A DNA stretch of 64,000 nt from contig NZ_CP104040.1 in assembly GCF_025152745.1 (NCBI RefSeq), positions 1,984,001 to 2,048,000 of the forward strand, given 5' to 3'. The notes under the pieces are model-generated. The model ran no database searches. It worked only from the letters and a program-made list of their open reading frames with translations, and was not told the origin of the DNA. A program made the position numbers and the translations under genes. This document shows positions 36,601 through 45,241 of the stretch, in pieces. The stretch is from Rhizobium sp. WSM4643 (lineage in GTDB: Bacteria > Pseudomonadota > Alphaproteobacteria > Rhizobiales > Rhizobiaceae). Every line of letters starts with the position of its first letter. The first letter of the stretch is position 1.

Positions 36601-36848
36601 TCGGCGAAGAGAACGGTTACCGGCCGCCGGTCGGCGTCGCCATCCGATTTAGACGGTGCCGTCTCGATCTTAGGCTTCGTTGCGGGTTGGACTTTACCGG
36701 AAATCGGTGCGCCACATTGGGGGCAGAAGGCAAAATCGGGCTGACACGGATTGCCGCAGGCGGCGCAGGAAAGCGGCTGCCTTGCGCCGCATCGCGGACA
36801 GAAAGCAAAACCGCTCTGAATATCGAAACCGCAGCCGGCGCACTCCAT
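33603..36848 (-). CDS. Zinc-ribbon / class III cyclase / AAA ATPase / TPR multidomain protein
   Basis: A 1081-residue cytoplasmic protein. Residues 1-50 hold two zinc ribbons (CAGCGF...CPRCG; CAACGN...CPQCG). Residues 75-260 form a class III nucleotidyl cyclase with metal Asp residues (VLFADLCGFT; KFVGDALLALFG) and the transition-state region 'SVTGDTVNTAQRL', so it looks catalytically competent. Residues 280-600 are an AAA-type ATPase (GEAGIGKSRLV; LLLVIEDLHWADA). The C-terminal third is TPR. Proteins of this plan are annotated as adenylate cyclases; effector and partner are unknown. The ATG at 36848 is chosen because the zinc ribbon starts there; a TTG at 36872 is possible. Confidence 0.85.
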   Translation of the reverse strand: MECAGCGFDIQSGFAFCPRCGARQPLSCAACGNPCQPDFAFCPQCGAPISGKVQPATKPKIETAPSKSDGDADRRPVTVLFADLCGFTTLSEQIDPEVMRVLQNELFEEMTQAVEAYGGFVDKFVGDALLALFGAPVAHEDDPVRALGAALDMIGRATQVGERWHARAGVPLRLHIGINSGPVVTGGFGAVSTKSYSVTGDTVNTAQRLQSMAGENDILVGPLTYRLTRHAFAFESLGAQALRGKSGNVLVHRLTGLSEAPHTARGLESFGLQAPMIGRDTEMSRLLTCLDLACGGAAQLVRLIGEAGIGKSRLVNEFVAIASNAARFQGLAIRKATCSPLGEQSYGTLGAVVRSAYGIGERDDLDRARQLLAMGFRALDLTQEEVEGLLPLFLHVLGLGDPDGALRHIEPEQLRRQIFYAVRTVFERRLAQGPLLLVIEDLHWADAASLEVLRFMMDRLERSRLMLLAIYRPTSQTDPLDSNRVSVTVQRLAPLFAADGQKLLAAFFGESYAKLPATMRKRILDRAGGNPLFIEEILRVLIDMGTLHNDGQRWHVAAEDTDVDIPVNLQALLLARVDRLPQEIRRLAQEAAVVGPKFDTALLRTIATDPAAIDAALDHLCDANIIEELRGPDADGPPGYRFSQTLMHDVIYHNLLLQRRMELHQRIGRVLERQYGAAPDRPEHLAQLGHHFSMTTEKAKGATYLMAAGDLARKAYANDDAMRLYRQALAAFANEAEVTSEQLALLERLADLCGPAGLRDAALNHYQRALAIHRTKDDPIAAARILRKIGRLHLDAGRRDLAETHLAEAEVMIATIDAPVERAHVLQERGHLAFRMGDQAAAAEWATQALQCLQTLPIDGTTEAGRETARAMAEALNTKGAAFARLGRRREAVQEVERSLSVAEKADLQSAACRAYSNLGVLYTIVDPANAIRICRRGLEVATRIGDLSFQARLLANLAVACCTFTDRCAAEGVPAAEKAVEIDRALDQRDHLSVPLIVLGQIHQCHGQPKLAHKYYEEALEVAKEIDEPQLLFPCYDGLATLSLEHDDMDEAERYFTLAQDVCIRHNLDPGTLVVLPFLD

Positions 36849-36999
36849 CGCATGCGTCTCACGAAAGCCCAAACTGTTACGGCTATTTCAGCCGCAACCA
36901 GCGGGCCTCAAAACAGGAACAAGCATGAACCTGCTGCCCCAGGCCCGCAAGCGCTAAACAAGCGCTGCCGGCGAGATCCGCTCCGGACGTCAGGCGACG

Positions 37000-37803
37000 T
37001 CACCTCGTTCCCGCAAGAAACTGTCGAAATCGTTCAGACTTCGGCTGCGTAAAAAGCTCAGCAGGCGCGCCGGTTTCTTCGATGACACCCTTGTGGAGAA
37101 ACACCACCTTATTGGATACATCGCGCGCGAAGGCCATCTCATGCGTCACGACCAGCATGGTCCGGCCTTCCTCAGCGAGGGAACGCATCACCTTGAGCAC
37201 TTCGCCGACGAGTTCGGGATCGAGCGCAGAGGTCGGTTCATCAAACAGCATGACCTTCGGCCGCTGCGCGAGTGCGCGCGCGATCGCAGCCCGTTGTTGC
37301 TGCCCTCCGGACAAGTGCGCGGGATAAAAATTTCGCTTGTCGGCAATACCGACCCGTTCGAGCAGGGCTTCGGCCTCCGCGATGCATTCCGCACGGTTAC
37401 GCTTCTGCACGTGCACCGGCGCTTCGATCACGTTCTCCAGGATCGTCATGTGCGACCAGAGGTTGAAGCTTTGAAACACCATGCCGACGTGCTCGCGCAT
37501 CCGATCGACTTGCCGGCGGTCAGCCGGCTCGGTTCTACGCCCGGCTTTCTTCAAAGCATACATCTCCCCGCCGATACGGATTTCCCCGCTGTCGGGGACT
37601 TCGAGCATATTGAGACATCTGAGCATCGTTGATTTACCGGAGCCCGATGAACCTAGAATGGAAATCACATCGCCTTCATGTGCTTCCAGCGAGACTCCCT
37701 TCAGGACCTCCAATGGCCCAAAGCATTTCCGAAGATCCTTAACCGAAACGGCAGCGCTTTTGTCGCTATTGTCGCTAGCCAAAACTGTTCCCCTGCCAGG
37801 CAT
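37000..37803 (-). CDS. Polar/basic amino acid ABC transporter ATPase (HisP/OccP-like)
   Basis: A 267-residue ATPase of the polar amino acid uptake family: Walker [10 protein letters not shown], '[22 protein letters not shown]', signature LSGGQQQR, Walker [15 protein letters not shown], and the H-loop VVTHEM. The wording is closest to HisP and the opine OccP/NocP ATPases. Last gene of a four-gene minus-strand unit led by a GntR regulator; GGGAG precedes the start. Confidence 0.9.
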   Translation of the reverse strand: MPGRGTVLASDNSDKSAAVSVKDLRKCFGPLEVLKGVSLEAHEGDVISILGSSGSGKSTMLRCLNMLEVPDSGEIRIGGEMYALKKAGRRTEPADRRQVDRMREHVGMVFQSFNLWSHMTILENVIEAPVHVQKRNRAECIAEAEALLERVGIADKRNFYPAHLSGGQQQRAAIARALAQRPKVMLFDEPTSALDPELVGEVLKVMRSLAEEGRTMLVVTHEMAFARDVSNKVVFLHKGVIEETGAPAELFTQPKSERFRQFLAGTR

Positions 37804-37815
37804 GCATACTCCCGT

Positions 37816-38517
37816 TTAAGATTGCAGCCGCATGCGCATGTGAGGCGAAAGCCAAAATTCGACCAACATGAGAATGCGCGTAACGACGAAATTGATCGCA
37901 AGGTAGATCGCTCCTGCGACGACGAAAATCTCGAAAGCGCGAAAGCTGTCGGCGATCAACTTTCCGGCCAGGCCGGTGACTTCCATGATCGTGATGACAG
38001 ACGCAAGTGCTGTTGCTTTGAGCATCAGGATGATTTCGTTGCCGTAGGCCGGCAGCGCATGTCTGATGGCAATCGGCAGGATGATCCGTCTGAACAGGAG
38101 AACGCCCGACATGCCGCAAGCGCGTGCCGCCTCGATTTCCTGGCTGGAGACGGCCCGAAGGCCGCCGCGGAAAATTTCGCTGCAGTAGGCGGCAGTGTTG
38201 AGAGTGAGTGCTAGCACCGCGCACCAATAGGGCTCGCGAAAAAACCACCAGAGCCCGAGGTCCTGCAGCCCGTGCCGAAACTGGCCGAGGCCATAATAGA
38301 TCAGGAACATTTGGACGAGGAGAGGTGAACCTCTGAAGACGAAGACATAGGCGCCGGCTATGGACCGTCCCATTGCACCGCCGGTCACGGCCAGCAGCGA
38401 GAGTGCAAGCGCCAAGGCGCTTCCTGCCAGGATGGACGTGATCGCAAGCTCGAGGGTGAGCGGCACACCGCTCAGAAGCGTGAGAAACGTATCCCACATG
38501 AAACCGATATTCGTCAT
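37816..38517 (-). CDS. Polar/basic amino acid ABC permease (HisM/OccM-like)
   Basis: A 233-residue membrane protein with the polar amino acid permease signature (SSQEIEAARACGMSGVLLFRRIILP) and 'VFRGSPLLVQMFLIYYGLGQF'. It overlaps the preceding permease gene by ATGA and works with it as the transmembrane heterodimer. Confidence 0.9.
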   Translation of the reverse strand: MTNIGFMWDTFLTLLSGVPLTLELAITSILAGSALALALSLLAVTGGAMGRSIAGAYVFVFRGSPLLVQMFLIYYGLGQFRHGLQDLGLWWFFREPYWCAVLALTLNTAAYCSEIFRGGLRAVSSQEIEAARACGMSGVLLFRRIILPIAIRHALPAYGNEIILMLKATALASVITIMEVTGLAGKLIADSFRAFEIFVVAGAIYLAINFVVTRILMLVEFWLSPHMRMRLQS

Positions 38518-39239
38518 AACGCCCTCCTGACACCCTGGGTCGTTCGAGCTTCCATTCGCCTGAATACAATCGAGGAGAACCAGGTGACGATGAGATAGAG
38601 AACGACCGCCGACAGGTAGAACTCGAACGGGCGGCGTGTCGATCCGGCGGCGATCTGCGATTGGCGCAGCAGTTCAACGAGCCCCGTGACGGAGATCAAT
38701 GCCGATTCCTTCAACACAAGTTGCCACGTGTTTCCGAGACCGGGAATGGCGTAACGCAGGACGAGCGGCGCGACGATGCGCCTGAATTTAGGCCATGGCC
38801 GCATGCCGACGGCGCTGGCGGCTTCGAGTTCGCCGCGTGCCACCGATCTGTAGGCACCGCGAAATACTTCGGCCTGATAGGCTGCCGAAACCACGCCGAG
38901 CGCCAGCGTTCCCGTCAAGAAGGCCGGCATTCCAATGAACTCTTGATAGCCGAACAAGCCACCCACGGATCCAAGGAACGCGCTGCCGCCAAAATAGAAG
39001 AGATAGATGACGAGAAGGTCCGGCACGCCGCGCAGGACCGTCGTGTAACAATCCGCAAGCCACCGGACGGCCATGTGGCGGGACAACTGCATGAAGGTGA
39101 CAATCGAGCCGATCACCGTTCCAGCCAGAAAACCGCAGACGGATACACCGATTGTCATGGCGGCCGCGGTCAGAAGTAACCAACCCCAACCCGTCGGTCC
39201 GAAGCCAACGAGTGTCAGGTAACTGTCGATAGGTGCCAT
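38514..39239 (-). CDS. Polar/basic amino acid ABC permease (HisQ/OccQ-like)
   Basis: A 241-residue permease with the signature loop 'ARGELEAASAVGMRPWPKFRRIVAP' and 'TTVLRGVPDLLVIYLFYFGG'. GAGGT lies six bases before the ATG. The N terminus 'GFGPTGWGWLLLTAAAMT' resembles opine permeases OccQ/NocQ. It starts 32 bases after the GntR stop. Confidence 0.9.
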   Translation of the reverse strand: MAPIDSYLTLVGFGPTGWGWLLLTAAAMTIGVSVCGFLAGTVIGSIVTFMQLSRHMAVRWLADCYTTVLRGVPDLLVIYLFYFGGSAFLGSVGGLFGYQEFIGMPAFLTGTLALGVVSAAYQAEVFRGAYRSVARGELEAASAVGMRPWPKFRRIVAPLVLRYAIPGLGNTWQLVLKESALISVTGLVELLRQSQIAAGSTRRPFEFYLSAVVLYLIVTWFSSIVFRRMEARTTQGVRRAL

Positions 39240-39271
39240 GCGTGACCTCTTGGTGAAAGATCAGGTTTGCG

Positions 39272-39997
39272 TCAGTCGGCTGCCCGGCGATGCGCCCAAA
39301 TGCGCTGGAGCTTCGACATGTTTTTGAGCGAGCTTTGAACATGCGCCCGCGCTGCACCGGCGGCCGCTTCCCGGTCGCGTGCACAGATGGCATCGGCGAT
39401 TGCCCGGTGCTCGTCGAGATCCGTGTGCTCCAGATCAACCCAAAGGACTTCGAGCCATAGTGCCAGGCGAAGCTGCTGGTAAATTTGATCCGTCGCCCTC
39501 ACGAGGGCCTCGTTTCGGGTCGATTCAACGATGACGCGATGGATGTGCAGTCCAAGGTCGAGATTCCGCGCCGCGTCCGACGGCGTCTCGTTGGTCGTTT
39601 CCTTGAGTTCCACCATCTGGGCGATGACGCCGCGAAGCCGATCGAGGTCTTCCTCGGTCGCGATCTCGCAGGCGAGTTGTGCCGCGCAAACATCGAGCGC
39701 TTCGCGAACAACCAGCAGATTGCAGAATTTGGTGACGTCGAGATCGGTCACAGTGTAGCCAAAATTGCGCTGCCCAACGATAAGCCCTTCCTCTTCAAGC
39801 TTCATCAGCGCTTCACGCAACGGCGTGCGGCTGACGCCGAAGCGCTTGGCAAGCGCAACTTCCGAAAGGCGCTCCGAGGGGCGAAGTTGGCCGCTGAGGA
39901 TCAGGTCCTTCAATTGGGCGTATGTGCTCTCACGCAATGACCCTCGCTGTTCCGTCTTGGTCGCTACCAATCGATTCCCCTTCCATCTCTGGTTCAT
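39272..39997 (-). CDS. GntR-family regulator (FCD/FadR subfamily)
   Basis: A 241-residue regulator: winged helix 'LRPSERLSEVALAKRFGVSRTPLREAL' condensed around residues 36-64, then an all-helical FCD effector domain with candidate metal-binding residues (DLGLHIHRVIVES; DLDEHRAIADAI). It heads the transporter operon and faces the catabolic operon across 150 bases, so it is the obvious local regulator, probably a repressor released by the substrate. Confidence 0.88.
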   Translation of the reverse strand: MNQRWKGNRLVATKTEQRGSLRESTYAQLKDLILSGQLRPSERLSEVALAKRFGVSRTPLREALMKLEEEGLIVGQRNFGYTVTDLDVTKFCNLLVVREALDVCAAQLACEIATEEDLDRLRGVIAQMVELKETTNETPSDAARNLDLGLHIHRVIVESTRNEALVRATDQIYQQLRLALWLEVLWVDLEHTDLDEHRAIADAICARDREAAAGAARAHVQSSLKNMSKLQRIWAHRRAAD

Positions 39998-40062
39998 TCA
40001 CCGCGCCCGGCGAGCGTCACCATAACTTTTTCCCTCTTGCTTGATCAAGAAGAATACGATTA

Positions 40063-40070
40063 TGTATACA
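40063..40070. promoter_or_regulatory. TGTATACA operator candidate in the divergent promoter region
   Basis: TGTATACA is a perfect 8-bp palindrome within ATTATGTATACAATG, 66 bases upstream of the GntR start and 80 upstream of the ureohydrolase start. FadR-subfamily sites often centre on GTATAC or TNGT-N3-ACNA cores, so this is a sound operator candidate for both directions. It overlaps TTGATCAAGA-type A/T-rich sequence that may hold promoters. Confidence 0.45.
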
Positions 40071-40149
40071 ATGTTGCCGACAACATGCAATGGCTCCTCA
40101 TTCGCTTTTTGAGTGCGGCTTGGATTGCTTCAGAACACATGGAGGCCAG

Positions 40150-41196
40150 ATGCCGGAGATTCTCAGCCTGGACGATTTGCGCAAGCGTTTTTCGAACGCT
40201 TCGGGCGGCGAAGTATTCGATCCGGTGTTTCGAACGGTTGCCGAGCTGGTCTTCGGTGAGGGAGACAGTCGTGAGGCGCCCTATTGCGGTGTTCCGACAT
40301 TGCTGAAGGCACCGTATCGTCCCGACGCATCACCCAATTTTACGGATATAGACATAGCGCTTTTCGGAATTCCGATGGATCTCGGGGTGACGAACCGATC
40401 AGGCGCGCGATTCGGGCCGAGGGCCGTCCGCAATGTCGATCGGGTCGGTCCCTACGATCATGTCTTGCGAGCCGTCCCGACTGCCCATGCACGCATTGCC
40501 GACGTGGGCGATGTTCCGTTCAAAAGCCGCTTTGATCTTGCTGCATCCCATGAAGATATCGAACGATTTGTCCGCAGGTTGATAGAAGCCGGCGTTGTGC
40601 CGCTGGCAGTCGGCGGTGACCATTCGATCAGCCTTCCAATTCTCAAGGCGCTTGGCGAGCATCAGCCCGTCGGGATGATCCACATCGATGCACATTGCGA
40701 CACGGGTGGTTCATTCGAGGGGTGCAAATTCCATCATGGCGGACCGTTCCGCCAAGCGGTTCTGGACGGTGTGCTTGATCCCAGGCGGACGATCCAGATC
40801 GGAATTCGAGGGAATTCCGAGTATCTGTGGGAATTTTCCTACGCGTCCGGCATGACCGTCATCCATGCGGAAGACGTTGGCGACCTCGGCATAAAGGCCG
40901 TCATCGCCAAAGCGAGAGAAATCGCCGGATCAGGCCCAACCTACATCAGCTTCGACGTCGATTCTCTTGATCCGGCATTTGCGCCTGGCACGGGGACGCC
41001 TGAGGTCGGTGGGCTGACGTCTGCCCAGGCACTCGGAATTCTGCGCGGTCTTGCCGGTTTGAACATCGTCGGCGGCGACGTCGTCGAGATCGCTCCGCAA
41101 TACGACCCAACGTCGAACACGGCGCAAATTGCCGCTCAGGTCTTATTCGAACTCCTCTGCCTGACGGCCGAGGCAATCAAGGTTCGCGCATCCTAG
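40150..41196 (+). CDS. Agmatinase/guanidinobutyrase-like ureohydrolase
   Basis: A 348-residue enzyme of the arginase superfamily with canonical binuclear Mn motifs: VGGDHSISLP, IHIDAHCDTG and SFDVDSLDPAFAPGTGTPE. The last is the agmatinase-subgroup wording, and the N-terminal 'GVPTLLKAPYRP' resembles guanidinobutyrase and guanidinopropionase relatives. It releases urea from a guanidino compound, giving putrescine or GABA; the downstream aminotransferase and aldehyde dehydrogenase favour GABA. TGGAGG precedes the ATG at 40150. First gene of the plus-strand operon. Confidence 0.85.
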   Translation: MPEILSLDDLRKRFSNASGGEVFDPVFRTVAELVFGEGDSREAPYCGVPTLLKAPYRPDASPNFTDIDIALFGIPMDLGVTNRSGARFGPRAVRNVDRVGPYDHVLRAVPTAHARIADVGDVPFKSRFDLAASHEDIERFVRRLIEAGVVPLAVGGDHSISLPILKALGEHQPVGMIHIDAHCDTGGSFEGCKFHHGGPFRQAVLDGVLDPRRTIQIGIRGNSEYLWEFSYASGMTVIHAEDVGDLGIKAVIAKAREIAGSGPTYISFDVDSLDPAFAPGTGTPEVGGLTSAQALGILRGLAGLNIVGGDVVEIAPQYDPTSNTAQIAAQVLFELLCLTAEAIKVRAS

Positions 41197-41275
41197 CAAA
41201 CGGGCTGGATGTCGCGGAGTCTGCAACAGCCTTGCCTTGGGAAAAGGGCAGGGTCCAAAAAAAGGGGAATGCAAA

Positions 41276-42118
41276 ATGCAAATATCGAAACTCTTGTTGA
41301 CGTCCGCTCTGCTCGGCGTCGTCTCTGTCGGCGCTGCTGCCGCTGAGACAAAACCAACCGAGATCACCATTGCGACCGAGGGCGCATACGAACCTTGGAA
41401 TTTTACCGGTCCTGACGGCAAGCTTGCAGGGTTCGAGATCGATCTTGCCAACGACCTTTGCGCTCGCATGAAGGTCAAATGCACCATCGTCGCCCAGGAC
41501 TGGGATGGACTGATTCCGTCGCTCACTGCGAAGAAGTTCGACGCCATCATGGCTTCGATGATCGTTACCGAAAAGCGCCTTGCCGTCATCTCGTTCAGCA
41601 AGCCCTATGCCCCGACAGCGGCCGCTTTCATGGTCGAAAAAACCGGTCCTCTCGCAGATCTGCCGGGAACCGGCACGACGGTGGACCTCGCTGGCGACAA
41701 GGCGAAGGTCGAGCAGGAATTGCAGCCGCTTCGAGACGCCCTGAAGGGCAAGGCCGTCGGCGCCCAGGTTTCGACGGCCAACACTGCGTTTCTCGATACC
41801 TATTTCAAGGGCGTCGTCGATCCCAGGGAATACAAGACCGTCGAACAGCATGATCTGGACCTCCAGGCCGGTCGGATCGATGCCGTCGTTGCCCAGAAAA
41901 CCTCATTGACTGCAACGCTCGGCAAGGACGACTTCAAAGACTACAAGATCGCGGGTCCGACCTTCAAAGGCGGGGTCTTCGGACAAGGCATCGCGGCGGG
42001 CCTTCGCAAGGACGATACGGTCTTGAAGTCGATGTTCGATGCGGCGATCGACGCGGCCGAAGCCGACGGCACGATCAACAAGCTCGCAGAAAAGTGGATA
42101 AAAACAACTCTTGATTGA
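41276..42118 (+). CDS. Periplasmic binding protein, lysine/arginine/opine type (OccT/NocT-like)
   Basis: A 280-residue family-3 binding protein: signal peptide (cleavage near AAA-ET), then 'ITIATEGAYEPWNFTGPDGKL', 'GFEIDLANDLC', 'DWDGLIPSLTAKKFDAIMASM' and 'DLDLQAGRIDAVVAQ'. The wording is closest to HisJ/ArgT and Agrobacterium OccT/NocT. It supplies ligand to the HisQMP-like transporter encoded on the opposite strand, although it is placed within the catabolic operon. GGGGAA precedes the ATG at 41276. Confidence 0.88.
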   Translation: MQISKLLLTSALLGVVSVGAAAAETKPTEITIATEGAYEPWNFTGPDGKLAGFEIDLANDLCARMKVKCTIVAQDWDGLIPSLTAKKFDAIMASMIVTEKRLAVISFSKPYAPTAAAFMVEKTGPLADLPGTGTTVDLAGDKAKVEQELQPLRDALKGKAVGAQVSTANTAFLDTYFKGVVDPREYKTVEQHDLDLQAGRIDAVVAQKTSLTATLGKDDFKDYKIAGPTFKGGVFGQGIAAGLRKDDTVLKSMFDAAIDAAEADGTINKLAEKWIKTTLD

Positions 42119-42243
42119 TTAAGCGATAAGGCTCCTATTCCAGCAGCAATCGGCAGCCGTTGCACCGAGAGGTCGCACCGGCTGACTGACGGAGCTTTGC
42201 CAAGCGCCGCAATCGAAACAAAGTTATTATTTGGAGAACCTCT

Positions 42244-43626
42244 GTGACCATCCTTCTCAACTCCCTTGAATCCCGCGACGCCGCGTTCGTTCTTCATCCC
42301 TATACCAACGCCTCGCAGCATTTGAAGGACGGCCCGCTGGTCATCGCCAGGGGTGAGGGGATCTACATCATCGACAGCGACGGCAATAAATACATCGAGG
42401 GTCTTGGCGGGCTGTTTTGTGCCTCGCTGGGTTTCAGCGAACAACGGCTGGTAGACGCAGCAACCCGCCAGATGAAGGAATTGCCCTTCTATCACAGCTT
42501 CGGCGGCAAGACGCATGAGACCGCGATCGAGCTTGCCGACCGGCTCATTCAGCTTTCGCCGGTCCCGATGTCGAAAGTGTTCTTTGCCAATTCGGGTTCC
42601 GAGGCCAACGACACGGCCATGAAGCTTGTCTGGTATTATCACAATGCCATCGGCAAGCCGGAAAAGAAGAAAATCATATCGCGGATGCGGGCCTACCACG
42701 GCGTGACCATCGCTTCGGCGAGCCTGACGGGGCTTCCGAACAACCACCGCGATTTCGATCTGCCTATTGATCGGGTGCTGCATACGGATTGCCCCGAATT
42801 TTATCGCTACGGCCGCCCGGGCGAAACTGAGGAAGAATTTGCGACGCGCTGTGCCGATTCGCTTGAACAGATGATCCTCGCCGAGGGACCGGAAACCATC
42901 GGTGCGTTTTTCGCTGAGCCATTGATGGCATCCGGAGGCTGCATCGTTCCGCCGCCGACCTATTACGAGAAGATCCAGGCAATCCTCAAGAAATACGACG
43001 TGCTGCTGATCGCCGATGAAGTCATCTGCGGCTTCGGCAGGCTCGGCACGATGTTCGGCTCCGAAAGCTTCGGGCTTCAGCCGGATATGATCGTCATGGC
43101 AAAGCAGCTTTCGGCGGCCTATCAACCGATATCCGCCCTGATGATCAACGAAAAAGTCCATTCCGCGGTCGTTGCCGAAAGCGAGAAAATCGGAACATTC
43201 GCTCATGGTTTCACCTATAGCGGCCATCCTGTTGCGACCGCCGTCGCTTTGGAAACCCTGAAAATTTATGAGGAGCGCAACATTGTCGGCCATGTCAGGG
43301 ACGTCGCGACGGTGTTCCAGCGACGGTTGAACGAACTTGGCGACCATCCGCTTGTGGGCAACGCCCGCGGTCGTGGCCTCATCGGCACACTCGAACTGGT
43401 TCGCAACAAGGAAACCAAAGAGCAGTTCAAGCCAGCGGACGGCATTGCCATTCACGCCGGCAAGCAGGCCCAGGTCCATGGCGTCATCACGCGCGCTCTT
43501 GGCGACAACTACTCGCTTTGCCCGCCGCTTATCATCACCGAAGCACAGATCAATGAATTGTTCGACCGCTCCACCCGGGCATTGGACGACACCTACACCT
43601 GGGCCAGGGCGACCGGCCTCTACTGA
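42244..43626 (+). CDS. Class III PLP aminotransferase (GABA/putrescine:pyruvate type)
   Basis: A 460-residue aminotransferase with 'FFANSGSEANDTAMKL', the PLP-phosphate/aspartate region 'LLIADEVICGFGRLG' and the Schiff-base lysine in 'MIVMAKQLSAAY'. The N-terminal 'HPYTNASQHLKDGPLVI' is typical of the omega-amino acid:pyruvate branch (SpuC/GabT-like). It would convert GABA or a related omega-amine to its semialdehyde. Start is GTG at 42244 with GGAGAA at normal spacing. Second enzyme of the proposed catabolic route. Confidence 0.88.
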   Translation: MTILLNSLESRDAAFVLHPYTNASQHLKDGPLVIARGEGIYIIDSDGNKYIEGLGGLFCASLGFSEQRLVDAATRQMKELPFYHSFGGKTHETAIELADRLIQLSPVPMSKVFFANSGSEANDTAMKLVWYYHNAIGKPEKKKIISRMRAYHGVTIASASLTGLPNNHRDFDLPIDRVLHTDCPEFYRYGRPGETEEEFATRCADSLEQMILAEGPETIGAFFAEPLMASGGCIVPPPTYYEKIQAILKKYDVLLIADEVICGFGRLGTMFGSESFGLQPDMIVMAKQLSAAYQPISALMINEKVHSAVVAESEKIGTFAHGFTYSGHPVATAVALETLKIYEERNIVGHVRDVATVFQRRLNELGDHPLVGNARGRGLIGTLELVRNKETKEQFKPADGIAIHAGKQAQVHGVITRALGDNYSLCPPLIITEAQINELFDRSTRALDDTYTWARATGLY

Positions 43627-43643
43627 GCGAAAGAACCGACGAT

Positions 43644-45236
43644 ATGCGAAACTTCGAAATGCCGGGAAGATCGATAGCTGTCGGCCGCAACGGGATGGCA
43701 GCAACATCGCACCCCATGGCGACTTTGACCGCGATCGAGATCCTCAAAGCTGGCGGCAGGGCGATCGATGCTGCGGTGAGTGCCTGTGCCGTACAATGCG
43801 TGGTCGAGGCTGGATCCACCGGCATAGGCGGCGATTGCTTTGCGCTGCTGACATCAAACGGAAATGACGATGTCGTTGCGTATAATGGCTCGGGACGCAC
43901 GCCGGCGGCGGCGCATTTTGATTGGTTCAGGGAAAACGGCATCACTTCGATCGAGCGATCGTCGCCGCATGCGGTGACCGTTCCCGGCGCGGTGGACGCA
44001 TGGACGCGTCTCGTTGCCGATCATGGAAGGATGTCGCTGACTGAAATCCTTGCTCCCGCAATAGCGCTGGCGCGCGACGGCTATGGGATCACGCCACGCG
44101 TTGCCGCCGATATCTCGAACCAACGTGATTTGTTGCTGCGTGATCCTTCGACACGCCGTATTTTCTTGATCGACGATCAGGCCCCTCCTGTCGGATCGGT
44201 TCAACGTCAGCCGGAACTGGCACAGACACTGGAAGCGATCGCGGTTTCCGGACGTGACGCCTTTTATCGCGGTCCCGTGGCGGACGACATGGTGACACGG
44301 CTGAATTCGCTTAGCGGTCTCCATACGCTTGCAGATTTTGCATCTGCCGCCGGCGAATATGTGAAGCCCGCCAGCGCGACATATCGAGGATGGACGGTGC
44401 ATGAATGCCCGCCAAACGGGCAGGGGATCATTGCTCTGATGATCCTGAAGATCTTGGAGCGTTTCGAACGCAAAGGCGATCCGCTGGGCGTCGACAATCT
44501 GCACGTCGAAATCGAAGCCACTCGGCTGGCTTACGCCGCCCGTGATCGATGGGTCGCCGACGCGGCAGTATCAGATGTTCCGGTCGACTTCCTGTTGTCC
44601 GACGAACTCGCCGACAGTCTTGCCGCCAAGATCGATAAGACCACAGCCGCCAACGCCACGGCGGTTCTCGACGGCGTCGAGCATTCGGACACGGTTTATA
44701 TTTCGGTTGTCGACAAGGACCGAAATGTTGCGAGCTTCATCAACTCGGTCTTCCATCCCTACGGAAGCGGCTTGATGGCGCCAAACTCCGGCGTCCTGTT
44801 CCACAATCGGGGGCAAAGCTTCGCTATGAAGCCGGGCCATCCGAACGCGATAGGGCCGCGCAAGAGGCCCATGCACACGATCATCCCAGGGCTGGTGACA
44901 CGCCATGGCAAAACTGTTTTGTCGTTCGGCGTCATGGGGGGACACTATCAGGCGATGGGCCACGCCCACCTCCTCTCCAAGCTGTTCGACTTCAATTTGG
45001 ACATTCAGAGCGCAATCGATTTACCTCGGCTCTTTCCGCTTCCCGGCACGGCGACGATCGAAGCCGAAGCACGTCTTCGCACCTCGATCGGCGATGATCT
45101 CGAAGCACGCGGCTTCAAGGTTGTCGCTCCGAACTGGGCGATTGGCGGTGCCCAGGCGATCTGGATTGACGATCAACACCACACGCTGTTGGGCGCTTCT
45201 GATCATCGAAAAGATGGTTGCGCACTCGGCTACTGA
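43644..45236 (+). CDS. Gamma-glutamyltransferase-family protein
   Basis: A 530-residue N-terminal-nucleophile hydrolase precursor. The autoprocessing/catalytic region 'VEHSDTVYISVVDKDRN' aligns the Thr with the nucleophile of GGT (the TTHYSVVD motif of the E. coli enzyme), and 'PRKRPMHTIIPGLV' and 'VMGGHYQAMGHAH' match the small-subunit oxyanion region. No signal peptide is visible, unlike classical periplasmic GGT, so it is probably cytoplasmic and processes gamma-glutamyl or related amide conjugates of the pathway intermediate. It starts 17 bases after the aminotransferase stop. Confidence 0.85.
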   Translation: MRNFEMPGRSIAVGRNGMAATSHPMATLTAIEILKAGGRAIDAAVSACAVQCVVEAGSTGIGGDCFALLTSNGNDDVVAYNGSGRTPAAAHFDWFRENGITSIERSSPHAVTVPGAVDAWTRLVADHGRMSLTEILAPAIALARDGYGITPRVAADISNQRDLLLRDPSTRRIFLIDDQAPPVGSVQRQPELAQTLEAIAVSGRDAFYRGPVADDMVTRLNSLSGLHTLADFASAAGEYVKPASATYRGWTVHECPPNGQGIIALMILKILERFERKGDPLGVDNLHVEIEATRLAYAARDRWVADAAVSDVPVDFLLSDELADSLAAKIDKTTAANATAVLDGVEHSDTVYISVVDKDRNVASFINSVFHPYGSGLMAPNSGVLFHNRGQSFAMKPGHPNAIGPRKRPMHTIIPGLVTRHGKTVLSFGVMGGHYQAMGHAHLLSKLFDFNLDIQSAIDLPRLFPLPGTATIEAEARLRTSIGDDLEARGFKVVAPNWAIGGAQAIWIDDQHHTLLGASDHRKDGCALGY

Positions 45237-45241
45237 CGGCA

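Noticed and set aside
34470-37052. Long open frame (about 860 codons) on the plus strand
   Set aside because: It lies antisense to the cyclase/ATPase/TPR gene, and its composition follows from the complementary codons; no domain is seen.
37000-42118. Octopine/nopaline catabolism locus
   Set aside because: The transporter and binding protein resemble Occ/Noc proteins, but no opine oxidase subunits, ornithine cyclodeaminase or LysR-type occR/nocR gene is present.
41941-43707. Long open frame (about 590 codons) on the minus strand
   Set aside because: It is antisense to the binding-protein and aminotransferase genes, which have clear motifs and ribosome sites.
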